DNA of 64,000 nt from Pinus tabuliformis (Eukaryota; Streptophyta; Pinopsida; Pinales; Pinaceae), in assembly GCA_031772625.1 (NCBI GenBank), contig CM062820.1, positions 1,071,859,369-1,071,923,368 of the forward strand, in the 5' to 3' direction. Both the position numbers and the translations under genes were made by a program. This document shows positions 12,501 to 23,911 of the stretch, piece after piece (the first letter of the stretch is position 1; each line of letters opens with the position of its first letter). The notes below the pieces were generated by a model, which was given only the letters and a program-made list of their open reading frames with translations, made no database searches and had not been told where the DNA came from.

Positions 12501-12511
12501 GTGTGGGGGTA
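12501..12511 (+). other. Polypurine tract of the Athila-like element
   Basis: gtgtgggggta immediately precedes the TGTTGGGC start of the 3' LTR and would prime plus-strand DNA synthesis. Confidence 0.8.
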
Positions 12512-13651
12512 TGTTGGGCTGTTAATATGCCATTATTATTATCACTTTTGAACACTTATTCCACCCATTTCTACTATTCTTCATCATGTCATTTATTATA
12601 ATTTATTATATAAATCCATTTTATGATGATTTATGCTCTTATAAACAAATGCTATTTATTCTCCTTTATTTCTAATAAATTGATGATTATGCATGATTTT
12701 ATCAATGATAGTTTTAATAAATCAGTTGTAACATTATCCACCATTTTTAGCCTCCAAGATAATTTTCAGATTGAATATTTGATCATTAAAAGTGCCAACT
12801 CAGAAATTCGCTGGAATAAGAAGTGACGATTTTACAGTTGAGATTCTGAGCAAATGAAGCAGAATCTGAAAAATCTGGAACATGGGTTTTGTCCAGAACG
12901 GACTCAATTAACTTTAATTAAAGAACGGTTTACCCAAATTCGGCTTGTACTGAGAGAAACACAGGGTTCTTTGAGCACGATTTTCTCAGATTTGTTGTTG
13001 CGGCCGTCCTCCAAATCTCAGCTGCAAAGCCAAATTCGTCTTGCTCTTGTTGAAAGCTGGATGGAAATGTATCTTCTTGTTTATCAATTGGTTGGAAACA
13101 ATCCAATTTTTTAATAGAAATCATGTTGTACTTATCTTTATTGTAACTGCTCTCTGATCTCTCTTTATTTAAATCAGAACAGAGATGAGAGATGGGGATG
13201 ATCTGGGGGATTCGAATGCTGGAAAAATGATGGAATTGAGGATTTAGAATTAGAGATTTAGAATTAAGAATTCATGATAGGATAGGAGGAAGAAAGGATT
13301 GTTTCAAGCTGTAAGTCTCAAAGCTGCTGCTGTTGTAATGATTTTACCATTTAATGATTAATACCTGATTTGGGAGTTGTTGTTCATTCTTTTCATCTGA
13401 AGTAGCCCAGCAGCATCCACTGGCGACTAAGGGCCCAAACTCTGGTGGAGTACATTGTTGCTGTGTATCATATCTTTACAATTGCTGCTGTGTGATGGTT
13501 TGATTTATTTCCTATTCTTTTGAATTGCATTATTTTACAGTTTCATGTTTTTATAGTGTGCTGTTAGAATATTTTATGGAATTGTTTTATTGCACAAGTT
13601 GAGATTGAATCACGTGGCTGTTCTTTTCCATCATAACAGAGATTATTATCC

Positions 13652-13744
13652 TGAACTTGTCCTGATGATGAACCAAATTGGTTGGTTCGAAACGCGTCGA
13701 AAAAGGTCTTTCCTCATGTGATTTTCACCGAAGTTCTGCTTACA
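13652..13744 (+). mobile_element. 93-bp insertion in the 3' LTR flanked by 10-bp direct repeats
   Basis: The 5' LTR has a single attattatcc where the 3' LTR has attattatcc (13642-13651), 93 extra bases, then attattatcc again (13745-13754). This is the form of a small retroposon insertion with a 10-bp target duplication, a length that does not fit an LTR integrase (4-6 bp). The alternative is that both LTRs once had it and the 5' copy lost it by deletion between the direct repeats. The insert carries a hammerhead-like core (see the ncRNA entry). Confidence 0.6.
13653..13736 (+). ncRNA. Candidate hammerhead ribozyme (type I, minimal stem III)
   Basis: The conserved core elements occur in order: CTGATGA at 13662-13668; stem II GAACC (13670-13674) paired with GGTTC (13684-13688); GAAA at 13689-13692; then ACGCGT ending in a GTC cleavage triplet at 13696-13698. 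ACGCGT is self-complementary, so stem III would be minimal in a monomer and better formed in a dimer, as known for Penelope-like element hammerheads. GAACTT (13653-13658) can pair with AAGTTC (13731-13736), closing the whole unit. Weak points are one extra U between the core and stem II, and a poorly paired proximal stem I. Activity is not shown by sequence alone. Confidence 0.55.
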
Positions 13745-14400
13745 ATTATTATCCTTTTCAACTTATATTGTTATGCTGTTCATTTCAAATGTAAAGCTTC
13801 GTTGTTCATTTCATATTGTTGGTTATTCGATTCCACTAATTAGAGTTTGTTGTTCAGATTTATTAAATATGATTTGTTGTTTAATTCCTTTAATTATAAG
13901 TTTGCTATCCATTTACTTCGCTGTTCAGTTTGGTTGATTAATTGCAAGAGTTTGCTTTTAAAGAGTTTTCCTAGTTTACTTTCAATGAGAGCTTTAGTTC
14001 AATTTTGATTTCCTTTTGATTGCTTTAAAGCATGACTGTCAACTGTAGAGAACATTGGTTATTGCTTCCTCGTTCCCAAATTGATTGTCTTGTTCCGGTT
14101 TGATTTCAATTGCATCAATATACAGAGGAATGAGTTATTGCTACTGTATCCTCGATTGATGGTGTTTGAGTGAACGATTTAGTTTAAGAACATTTCAGTT
14201 TCTTGCTGTTCCAATTAGATTTTGTTTCCAGCTTTCATTTACTTTTGGATTTTGAGCACTATACTGCAAAACATTACTCTTGAGTAAATAGCCGCCTCAG
14301 ACTGAGTACACTCTTGAAATAAAAAGTCGTCCCTGGGTTGATAATTAATGTGAAGGTAATTAGGAGTTAAAAAGACACCTTTTTATCGCTCGACAGTATG

Positions 14401-14741
14401 GAGAAGGAATCATAAACTGTGGTTTTTGGTTGCTTTTTGGATTATGTATCTTATTTTAAAAAATTCCATTGATGGAGAGAAACAAAAAAAGATAACTCAT
14501 CCGACGCTCACAAAACCTGACAATTTAGCAAATTGGTCGACATAATGAGCTTGAATTAACTCGCATCTTGAAAGTTCTAAGAGTAGATGAATTGGACAGA
14601 TAGAAATCCAATGAATGAATCATACAAAAAAAATATTTATAATTTTTTAAGAATTATTAATAGAAAAGGAAAAAATTAGGGTTTAATAAAAAATTGAACT
14701 CTAGAGATTTTGTGTGGCAAAAAATATTTCATTAAACTTAG
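14401..14741. other. Short AT-rich stretch, nothing recognised
   Basis: This lies between the target duplication of the Athila-like element and the candidate solo LTR. I see no feature in it. Confidence 0.5.
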
Positions 14742-15434
14742 TGTTGGAAAATGCGAAGTCTTTATGATTAAATTAGATTTTCCTTTTCTTGATAACAGTT
14801 TGTGAGATTTGTTTGTTTCTTATTTATTTTATTATGTTCTTTTTCATCAAACAATTATCGAAACATAAACATGAAGATCACAAGAAAATAGAGAACACGA
14901 GATATAGACTCCAATTAGGGAAAAACCCCTCCAAAGGGAAAACCCTGAAAAATTATCTTCTTATAGAATTAGACCAAATGAGATATCCAAGACCCATACC
15001 CACAAAAACCTTCCACCCCTAGATGCCAAGTTAGGCCTTCTTCTTTCTAGATCCATCACCATGAAATGAACAATAAGAGTTGTACCAAGACAAAACTTCC
15101 ACAAATTCTAGCTCAAGAAGAAATTATCTCTTTCAAACTTCCAACATCTACTTCTTTTCTTCCCTCTTTGTGATATTTCAGGCCATAATCCATTACATGT
15201 GTGTATCCAAATGAGCTCCATCTTTCCTCTATTTATATTTTTCATAGGGGTGTGAAAAGACATGTTCGTTGGGGTAGGGTCGACTTGATAGGTAAGCCAA
15301 CTTCGTGTCTAGAGGGGGTTTTGACCCAAAATAAGATATTTGAATTTTTTTTTCTTTTTCTTTTACAATATGTCCAAATAGAACTTTGACTCTTTGACTC
15401 AAAAACCTAGAAGCATGAAAAAAATGTTTGTCTA

Positions 15435-15465
<31 letters not shown>

Positions 15466-15550
15466 TTTTCTTTTTCTTTTCTTTTACTTTTTACATAAAA
15501 TGCATAATGGTACAAATTATGAAGGCCGAACTTAGTTACATTCTCCAACA
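14742..15550. repeat. Candidate solo LTR (809 bp)
   Basis: It begins TGTTGGA and ends TCCAACA, a perfect 7-bp terminal inverted repeat with TG...CA ends. The interior has the gggaaaaacccc and aagggaaaaccc motifs common in plant Copia LTRs. The flanking pentamers (cttag and actgg) do not match, so the target duplication is lost or the boundaries are wrong. No internal region is nearby. Confidence 0.42.
15437..15464. repeat. (TAA)n microsatellite
   Basis: About nine to ten TAA units inside the candidate solo LTR. Confidence 0.9.
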
Positions 15551-16052
15551 ACTGGGACAATCACTTAATCTTTTTTTTGAAATAAAATTAAAATTGTGAA
15601 ATCCTATGGAAAATAACAACCTTTTGAAATCCTACAGAAAGTAATAACCATTTTCATAAAAGAGACAAATATCACTTTAAAAGAAAAAATGAGTTCAAAA
15701 TATATTTCATCCAAATGTTCCATAATTGCATACATTCATAGTCAAAATCACTATAATGATTGTAATTACAATATAAATGGAAATCATAATCTAGTCAAAG
15801 ACACCATGTTTCTCTTAGTGTCTAGCTAAATTATATGTTCTTGCCTCCAAACTCATTTAACACTATTGAGAGAGGATTTAGGGTTCATTGTAACAGGGCA
15901 AATTTAGCTTTCGATTATTACATCAGTCTTCAACTAGACATTTAAGTGATAATAATTATCTTTTAATGTTTTCCTTTATACTCGGATAAGAAAGTGCCCG
16001 TCCCCTTTTTTTTTCTTTCACCTTCTCTACCTGATATCAGATGATATTGTTC
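15551..16052. other. No gene seen
   Basis: AT-rich sequence with homopolymer runs. I see no coding domain or repeat of note. Confidence 0.5.
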
Positions 16053-16211
16053 CAAATTCTCCACATCAAAATATTGGATTACTTCTTATATGGTTTCACT
16101 CTTTTCAAATTATCCACATCAAAATATTGGATTACTTCTTGTATGGTTTCACTCTTTTCAAATTATCCACATCAAAATATTGGAGTACTTCTTGTATGGT
16201 TGCACTCCTTT
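16053..16211. repeat. 53-bp tandem repeat, three copies
   Basis: Copies start at 16053, 16106 and 16159 with the motif caaattatccacatcaaaat followed by attggattacttcttg. The copies differ at only a few positions, so the array is young. The short ORF across it has no domain. Confidence 0.9.
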
Positions 16212-16972
16212 CTTGCTCAAAGTTTAATATTAATTAGTGAGACTCAATAATATAATATTTTTTCAACATAGATACAAAACCTTGTATAAATTATTGAACC
16301 CAAAAAATCCCAATGAAATGGGTATGGGAAATATGATGATAGTAGAACCTAAGGCGCGAAGGTCTAGTTTTAGATCCATCATTGTTTTGGGTGTAATTAT
16401 GCTTGGGAAAATTCCTTCTGAGTGTGAGTGTTAGGGAATAAATATCTCAAAGCTCATATTCTAGTTGCACAATGTAATGAGGAATTATATTTTTTTTTAA
16501 ATATCTCTGTTATATTTTCCCAAAGATAAACACACAATCCCTGATGGGGGTGAATTTCGAGAAGAGGAGGAGGTTAGGGGGTCACACCTGACACCACAAA
16601 AATAAAAGGAGATTTAATGTAGGGGTGGCATGGTCGCCCCCTTAGATGCATAACCATGTAATCAAAATTAACACCCTATCTAATGCAATGCAAATGGAAT
16701 GTGTTGAGCGAGTGAGATAAGGGTTTGGCTAGTTATCCAGGATAATAGAGGATTACTACTCTACCCCAAGAGAGAGTGAAGGAAATAAATTTACAGAGGA
16801 ACTAGATTGTTTAGATGGTACCCATTGCAAAGAATATCGAGGTCACCTGTTCAAAAAATTCATGGCGAGATGACTAGAGGATGTTGTTGGAGAAGTGGAT
16901 AGGAGATGCAGAGAAAGGGGAATGAGGAGGATATCCTAGTAAGGCTAAGTATGTAATCTTGGTCATGGAAAA
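16212..16972. other. No gene seen
   Basis: Non-coding sequence between two tandem repeats. It includes a purine-rich block around 16556-16580 but no recognisable element end. Confidence 0.45.
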
Positions 16973-17448
16973 TTTGAAACAATGTGAGTCATCTTCCCTG
17001 GAACATGAAGTAAGGAAGCTTCCTCACCACTGTGGGTAATCCTTAACCTTAAAGTTTCCCTTTAAGCTATGTCTAGTATTTTCTTGGAAGAATTATCATC
17101 TAGCTGAGCCAATGTCATTTGAAAGAAAATTTAAATTTTTATTGGAGAAATAACTGTGATGTAGTGCATGCATTGAAAATAATTTCTTATCCTCCTAGTT
17201 GTGTGAAAAATTTGAAACAATGTGAGTCATCTTCCCTGGAACATGAAGGAAGGAAGCTTCCTCACCATTGTGGGTAATCCTTAACCTTAAAGTTTCTCTC
17301 TAAGATATGTCTAGTATTTTCTTGGAAAAATTATCATCTAGCTGAGCCAATGTCATTTGAAAGAAAATTTAAATTTTTATTGGAGAAATAACTGTGATGC
17401 AGTGCATGCATTGAAAATAATTGCTTATCCTCCTAGTTGTGTCACCCT
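16973..17448. repeat. 238-bp tandem duplication
   Basis: The block starting tttgaaacaatgtgagtc at 16973 recurs at 17211, a period of 238 bp. Both copies end in cttatcctcctagttgtgt. About six differences are visible by eye. No coding content is evident. Confidence 0.88.
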
Positions 17449-19128
17449 AAGCAGTGATCAATCATTCTAGACTGCATTCCCTCTATGTTGTTGCATTAAT
17501 TTACATGTTTTTTTGTTTTATGAATGTTAGAGGTATAGGTGGGTGTGACCCTATCATTTTTTTCTAATCTGGGTGGTAATTGATACATGAATTTACAGAG
17601 AGACTCACAACAAAGGGGTATAGCATCTTCTAGAATAGTTTATGCCATCATCTTAATCTAATTCCGATTCCTCCTATAGGGTCTACAACTAATGGTATGT
17701 AACATCATGGGTCTCATAATTACTCTCCCTTTGGGTTGCAGTCTAGGACACTTATTTTTGGGTTTGACTATAATTGTTTGAGTATGGAATGTCAGAGAAT
17801 GCATAGTAGGCATGGGGGAGAGGTTTGTGGTGCTTAAGGTTGCATTAAATCCCAACAACAAGCTTATGAAGCTATTGACAACTAGATTAGGAAGCTAATG
17901 ACAACCACTATGGATACCAAGACTAAAATCCATAAATTGGAGTCTTGTTTTATAAACAAAAGAAAGGTCTTCTCATATTATGAGATCATGGAAGATGTAA
18001 CCACTTGGATTCCTAACCCAGGGTATACCCGGGGATGAAGGAATAATTATTTTGAAGCATTGACTCTTTATTGGAAAAAGAAGACTCCATTGGGTAGGAT
18101 TTTAATGGATAAGCAAGATGATAGATACAACATATTTGTTGGTTTGGAGGATGTTAAAAGATACCGGTGCAACCAAAATTACCACATAAACATAATTAAA
18201 GATAGGCTTGCCCATATTGAGCTCCACCTCCAGTGTAAACCAAATAGACATGATCCTCCAAGATCAAGTGCTCAAGATATTGTTCCAAATACCTCTTTAT
18301 ATATTTGAGTCAGCATGATTATTGTTAGATTTTGTTTCTACAATTCATGCATATATAGTTTGGTCATGTTATAAATATTGTTATTTATGAGATGTTTTAC
18401 TAATTACTCCATTGGTGGGTGGTTAAAAGCATATGGTTTCCCCAGGTAAATTGATACCACCTACCATCTGACATATGGCCTGATAAGGATTGATGGATGT
18501 AGATGGTTTACATGATTTATGAAGGTAATACAACTTAAAATTACAAAACAAAAGTGAAACGTACAATAAATTTCAACTGTCTCTATTAAAAAATCATATT
18601 TATTTATTTTATTCCACTACATGAGCTAACTACAAACACATGTGGAGGAGAATGATGGGAGGGAGGAAATTTCATAATCCCACCCAAGTTTTATAAGCCA
18701 CATTAAAGGCATCTTTAATATGTTCACACTTAATATGTTAAATAGTTAACTCTTTTTCCATTTGCAAGTCAAAAGAGGAGTGGATGTAGGAAAATGAAAA
18801 AAGGTTTGGAAATCTATAATTTTATCTATTGGATAGGTATATGATTAAGAATATTCTCATATTATTAAATCTATATCATTCATAATTTTTTTATATTTTA
18901 AAGAATGGTAATTCTGGAAGCCCTATTCTGAAATAAACTATCCATATTATCATATTTAAGTAAACCATGCTTATTAGCATAATGAAATAGACCATGCCTA
19001 TTGAGATAATTAATTTCTTAAAATCAACATGGATTATTTTAAAACATCTTGTTAGTTTGAACTCTAATATATTCTTATATATTTTTCAAATAATTTATCA
19101 AAAAACTATATACTAAAAGAATGAATTT
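17449..19128. other. About 1.7 kb without recognisable gene
   Basis: Only short ORFs occur. The longest (18060-18308, +) encodes 82 residues with no domain I recognise. Runs such as gatgaaggaataattattttgaagc near 18035 are non-repetitive. I see no LTR, terminal inverted repeat or RNA gene. Confidence 0.5.
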
Positions 19129-19212
19129 TAGTCCATGAGGTCTTAGATAGACGGTGATTGCGTGCTCTATTAATACACTCCTTGATGTGAATTCATCGGT
19201 TCAATTCCCCGT
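19129..19212 (+). mobile_element. Head of a possible tRNA-derived SINE, split by the chromovirus
   Basis: TAGTCCATGAGG (19129-19140) resembles an RNA polymerase III A box. GTTCAATTC (19199-19207) matches the B box consensus GWTCRANNC. The spacing, about 58 bp, is right for a tRNA-type promoter. The cloverleaf does not fold well, so this is not a tRNA gene. The chromovirus LTR starts six bases after the B box. The presumed remainder is at 25038-25108. Confidence 0.35.
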
Positions 19213-19546
19213 TGTTATGAAACTAGCTCACAATAAGATAGAAAAGAGAGATAAACGCCTTCGAATTTAGCCTCTTCCAGGGGGCAACCTCCTTTACATT
19301 ACATAAATGAACAATTCTTGGATGATTCAAATGAAAAAACATCCTTTCTATATATAGGAGTCTAAGGGGTCACAATATAACCAAAGTTGACCTAACAATA
19401 ATAATATGAAGGCACAAAAATAACAATAGTGGGATTCTATGGGGCACAATAATAACAATATAGGGACAATATGGGCACAACAATAACAATAAGGGATACA
19501 ACGACAATAGTAATGGGGGAATCACTAGTATTATAGGGACCTAACA
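19213..19546 (-). repeat. 3' LTR of the chromovirus
   Basis: 334 bp. On the minus strand it reads TGTTAGGTCCC...CATAACA. A TATA box (CTATATATAG) lies at 19349-19359. The LTR is rich in a caataataacaat-type short repeat. Confidence 0.88.
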
Positions 19547-19559
19547 TACCCCTCTCCTT
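19547..19559 (-). other. Polypurine tract of the chromovirus
   Basis: On the minus strand this reads AAGGAGAGGGGTA, directly before the TGTTAGG start of the 3' LTR. Confidence 0.8.
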
Positions 19560-19580
19560 AAAAAAATCTTGTCCTCAACA

Positions 19581-20718
19581 CTTGAGTAGTTCTTGATGCT
19601 TCTGTATAAAATTCTCATCCTCCCATGTGGAATCTTCAACGAGTAAGTTCTTCCACTTGATGAGGTACTCTAAAATTTATCGATTTCGTAGCTATCGAGT
19701 TCTTGTTTCTTTGACTGCTTCAGGTTCCAATATAATTTTCCTTCCTAATCAAGTTCTAGCAATATTGTTTGAACTAGAAGCTTGTCACCTATAAACTTCT
19801 TTAAACATGAAACATGGAAAACTGGGTGCACTCGGGAAGCTGCAGGGAGCTCCAATTTGTATGCCATAGTACCTATCATTTGCAACACCTTGTACGAACC
19901 ATAATACTTTGGTGATAATTTATTATCCTTCTTAGCTTGCTTGAGGGACATTCTTTTATATGGTTGTAGTCGTAGGAATACCCAATCACCTACATAAAGA
20001 CTTCTTTCGCTACGATGTTGATTTGCCTGCTGTTTCATTCTATTCTGCACCAAGGTGAGGTTATCCTTTAATAGTTGGAGAACTTGTTATTGATGCTCGA
20101 TGTGATCTTCCACTACTTGAACCTTAGAATTTTCTCTTAAATACAATGTGATGGATGGCGGATGATATCCATAAAGTGCCATAAATGGGGTCATTTTTGT
20201 TGTAGTATGGAAGGAGGTGTTATACCACCATTGAACGAGAGGAAACCATTGACCCATTGTGTCTGTTTATCATATACAAGAAAATAATCCTATCCAAAAA
20301 TTTCTAGTGAAAATGGGATCTCTGTCGCTTACAATAATCTTTTGGTTTCCATGTAGCTTTTGAATTGTTTCCATAAATGCAGTAGAAACTGTACTCGCTT
20401 TAAATGGATGAGATAATGCACAAAAGTGTGCATACTTGGTAAGTCTGTCAACAACCACCATGATAACACTCTTTGCTTTGGACTTGGGTAACTTGTGATA
20501 AAATCCATTGAAACCTCCTCCCAACGTTGGCTTGGAATGGATAAAGGTTGTAATAATCCTGGGTTATTAATTGTTTCAACTTTATTTTGTTGGAAAACCA
20601 AACATCCTGCCACAAAATTTTGAATATCCGATTTAAGCCCATCCCAAAAAAAATCCTTCTTAACCTCGTGGTAGGTTTTTAGAAATCCTGAACACGCTCC
20701 TAAGGGAGAGGTGTGCAA
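19581..20718 (-). pseudogene. Chromovirus integrase with C-terminal chromodomain, broken
   Basis: Pieces run 20718-20329 (zinc-binding region and start of the core), 20524-20270 (core in another frame) and 20053-19581 (C-terminal part). The core has VDRLTKYAHF and IIVSDRDPIF, which carry the first two catalytic aspartates. The segment that should carry the third acidic residue seems to be missing, because the reading goes from FTRNFW almost directly to the WWYNTSFH-like part near 20225. The HHCC zinc finger is damaged (GACSG for the usual GGHSG). The C-terminal part has GDWVFLRLQPYK and HPVFHVSCLKKF, followed after stops by EYLIKWKNL and DSTWEDENFI at 19671-19581, a chromodomain. In this lineage the chromodomain directs integration towards modified chromatin. 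Confidence 0.85.
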
Positions 20719-21173
20719 TTCCTTAAGAATCTTTTGTTTGAGTTGGAATTCTTACATAGGTATAACCGACCCTTGTACCATAACGAATCATTTTTATAGC
20801 TAAATGTATTAGATGTACTGGGATCTTGTTTTATCTTTTGAATGAGTGCCCACACTTCCTCGTCATTCTTCCATTCATCCCTTGCTTTGCTTGTCCAATC
20901 TGGTTAGATAATAGAAATGACACAAAGAAATGCTTCCACATCCTCATCCTTTCTTGTGAGTGCATCTACCACAACATTTTGCTTCCCTTTTTTGTAGATG
21001 ATTTCAAAGTCATAACCCAACATATTTTTGACCCACTTTTTCTGCTCTTATGAAGATAATAGTTTTTCTAAAAATAATTTAAGACTATCATGATCTATTT
21101 TTACCTTGAAGTGTCTTCCCATTAGGGAGGGTCGTCATTTCTTAAGTGCATGTAGTATTGCCAACATTTCCTT

Positions 21174-22310
21174 TTAATAAATAGCTTTGTGTAAATACTT
21201 TCCTTTGATTGGATGACTTTTGAAAGCAATGGGTATTTCTTCTTGCATTAAAATAGCACCAATTCCATTTCCTGAGGCATCACATTCCACAATAAAGGTT
21301 TTTGTGAAGTCCAGTGTAACTAAGACTGATCCTTGGCACATTGCCTCTTTAAGATGTTCAAAGGCCTTTGTTGCTTCTGGAATCCATGAAAATGCATCTT
21401 TCTTCAATAATGTTGTTATAGGTTTTGCTATTCTCCCATAATTCTTAACAAACTTGTGATAATACCTTGTCAACTCGAGAAATCCTCGTAGATGATTTAT
21501 GGATGTGTGGATTTTCCATTCCTTAATGGTTTTAATTTTGCTAGGGTCTACCTTAACACCTTCATGAGATACAATATGAACCAGATATTCCACCTCTTGT
21601 ACTCCAAAGAAACATTTGGATATTTTTGCATATAATTGTTTATCCTCCAATAGTTTGAGCACCATGTCAACATGTTGGACATGATCCTTCCAAGACTTGT
21701 TGTATATTAGTATATTATCAAAAAATAATAACACAAATTTTCTAAGGAAGTGTTTGAAAATGGAATTCATCAAACCTTGAAATGTAGAAGGTGCATTAGT
21801 AAAGCCCAAAGGCATGACCAAAAATTCATAATGACTCTCATGAGTTCTAAATGTTGTTTTTGGAATGTCCTTAGTCTCCATTCTGATTTGATGATATCCT
21901 GAATGAACATCCAACTTGGTGAAGTAAATTGATCCATGCAATTCATCTAATAATTCATCAATGTCAGGAATGGGAAATTTGTCTTTAATAGTGATCTTGT
22001 TGAGCTCCATATAATTTGGACACATGCACCATGATCCATCCTTCTTGTGAACCAATACTACTGGAGCAGAGAAAGAGCTTTGACCAGGTTGAATTATACC
22101 AACCTCTTGCATTTCTGCAACCATACGTTCAATTTCATTCTTTTGGACATAGGGATATCTATAAGGCCTGATGTCTGGAGGAACACTTCCTGGAATCAAA
22201 TTAATAGCATTATCATGATCACAAATAGGTGGGAGCCCTTTGGGAGTCTCAAATACCTTGGAATGATTTTCCAAGACTTTTTGGAGATCTGGAGAAATCG
22301 TTGATTTCAA
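21174..22310 (-). pseudogene. Chromovirus reverse transcriptase and start of RNase H
   Basis: The 378-codon frame contains the RT domain: VVLVHKKDGSWCMCPNY, FTKLDVHSGYHQIRM, MPLGFTNAPSTFQ, and the active-site box reading FFDN where FFDD or YIDD is expected, so the second catalytic aspartate is lost. RNase H begins at TFIVECDASGNGIGAILMQ with its first aspartate present. The frame ends in a stop at 21174 soon after the RNase H start, and no intact continuation follows to 20718. The enzyme would copy element RNA into DNA; this copy cannot. Confidence 0.9.
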
Positions 22311-22501
22311 TGTGGGAACCTCTAGTGAACATAATTGTGAAATTATGCCTCATTATTATTTCTTTAGAAGAATTTTTATTCCATTAGAGTTGATTATCTT
22401 TCTCGATTTCCCTGTGATACCCATTAATTCAATTTCTTTTCATTTTGAAGAGAATTTCATGAAAAGTTCTTGAAAATTATTGTACCCAAGGATTGTATCC
22501 A

Positions 22502-22825
22502 TTAGACTCCTAGTACAACATCAACACCACCCATTGGAATGGAAATCATTTGGCTATTCAATACATATTCTCCCATGGATAGCTTGATATTATAGCATTT
22601 TCCTGAGCAATTTATGGTTCCTCCACTTGCAACCATCACTTGACACTCTGGTACTAGATATAGGAAGAAATTCAATTCCTTGGCTATCTTACAATGAATA
22701 AAATTATGGGTACTTCCCGAAACAATCAACACTATTACCTTTTTCTTCTTGATATGCCCTTCTATCTTGATAGTTTGAGGAGTGCTAACTCCAGTCAATG
22801 AATTACAATAGATGGTCGGATTCAT
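22502..22825 (-). pseudogene. Chromovirus aspartic protease, active site mutated
   Basis: 107 codons of retropepsin. The active-site motif reads IVSGSTHNFI where IDSGSTHNFI is expected, so the catalytic aspartate is valine. The GGVDVVLGV end is typical of plant Ty3/gypsy proteases. It follows gag in the same direction after a stop, and precedes reverse transcriptase. Confidence 0.85.
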
Positions 22826-23911
22826 TTATTCTTTTTCTAGAGTTTGTTCTTGGAGTATGTCCTCTTCTTTTGATGTTTCTTGTTCCTTTTCTTCCTCCTC
22901 TTCACAATCTATGTAAAATAATTGCTTCTTGGCACACTTATGACCTTTAGTGTATTTGCTATCACAACTAGAAGAAAGCCCTTTTGCTCTTTCTTCTTCC
23001 AATTGTTGTGGTGTCGACCTTCTAGGTTGTGGATGGCTAGGGGCAGCCACACATCCATATTTATGATTGTGAGTGGTAGGCTTCCTTGTCGCCATAATTT
23101 TGCTTTCCATTTTTCTTGCCAACCTGAATACCTTCTCCAATGAATCTTGTTCCCAAAGGCGAACCTCATGTTGGATGTTATATTTTAATGTCCCTATGAA
23201 CACATCAATCCTATGCTCCTCTGGAATATCTTTTACCCTTATATTCAATTTTTGGAAGTGCTCAATGTGCTCCATCATTGAACCCTTTTGTTTGAGATTT
23301 ATCAATTGAATAAAAAAAGTGTTTCTTTTTTTATCCTCATAATGTGCTATCATCTCATCCATAAAAATAGTCCAAGTGACAATTTGTTTACGATAGCAAA
23401 GTCATCGATACCATAAAAACTGATTTGGTTCCAAATATAAAGTTTCAATGCGTACCTTTTGTGTGTTTTGCACATTAAGGAGATCGAAAAATTGCTCCAT
23501 ATGTAGTATCCATATTTTGGGATCCTTGCCATCAAACTTCCTCATATCGATCTTTGGAACATGGTGGTTCTTCGATCCAACATTAGAGTCTATTAAATCA
23601 TTATTAATATTTATTTTTTTCTCATCATGAGTTTCCTTTACTACCCTTTTGCCATTAGTAATCATTTCTTGTATAAACTTTGTCAAATATGTCTTCAAAT
23701 CTATCTTCAAATCTTCCATGCCTTTCTTTAAATCATCCATCTTAGCTTCCACGCCATACATCTTAGCTTCCACGTCATTCATCTTAACTTGTACGCCTTT
23801 CTTTAAACCATCCATCTTAGCTTCCACGCCATATATCTTAGCTTGTACGTCTTTCTTTAGACCATCCATCTTAGCTTCTATTACTTTTTGTGTGAGTGAA
23901 ATTTGTTGCAC
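22826..23911 (-). pseudogene. Chromovirus gag, two frames
   Basis: The first piece (23911-23402) has a repeated MDGLKK/VEAKM heptad-like coiled coil and then the gag start IDMRKFDGKDPKIW. The second (23362-22826) carries the capsid end and a basic linker, and a degenerate zinc knuckle, CDSKYTKGHKC. Plant relatives usually have a C-x2-C before GHKC, and here the first cysteines are gone. An acidic tail follows. A frameshift near 23380 separates the pieces. Confidence 0.82.

Larger units (their letters stand above)
3593..14395 (+). mobile_element. Athila-like gag-only LTR retrotransposon (complete, non-autonomous)
   Basis: The element has two LTRs (3593-5351 and 12512-14395), both starting TGTTGGGC and ending CGACA. 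It is flanked by gtgtg (3588-3592) and gtatg (14396-14400), a 5-bp target duplication with one mismatch. A primer-binding site of tRNA-Asp type follows the 5' LTR and a G-rich polypurine tract precedes the 3' LTR. The only coding region is gag (5719-7335). There is no protease, reverse transcriptase, RNase H or integrase, so it must have been mobilised in trans. The tRNA-Asp primer and the GAGGACATG-plus-GTGTGGGGG signature before the 3' LTR are typical of the Athila lineage. Total length is 10.8 kb. Confidence 0.85.
12512..14395 (+). repeat. 3' LTR of the Athila-like element
   Basis: This 1,884-bp LTR starts TGTTGGGC and ends CGACA. It matches 3593-5351 over its whole length apart from scattered substitutions, a 93-bp insertion at 13652-13744, and about 20 bp near 14222 that the 5' copy lacks. 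Confidence 0.88.

Noticed and set aside
13661-13740. C/D-box snoRNA
   Set aside because: The TGATGA would serve as a C box, but no D box (CTGA) with terminal stem is placed correctly. The hammerhead core explains the CTGATGA and GAAAC together.
17658-18308. Possible host gene fragments around 17658-17861 and 18060-18308
   Set aside because: Both ORFs are short, without domain, codon pattern or splice structure that I can support.
19129-19212. tRNA gene
   Set aside because: A and B box matches exist, but the acceptor and T stems do not pair and no convincing anticodon arm forms.
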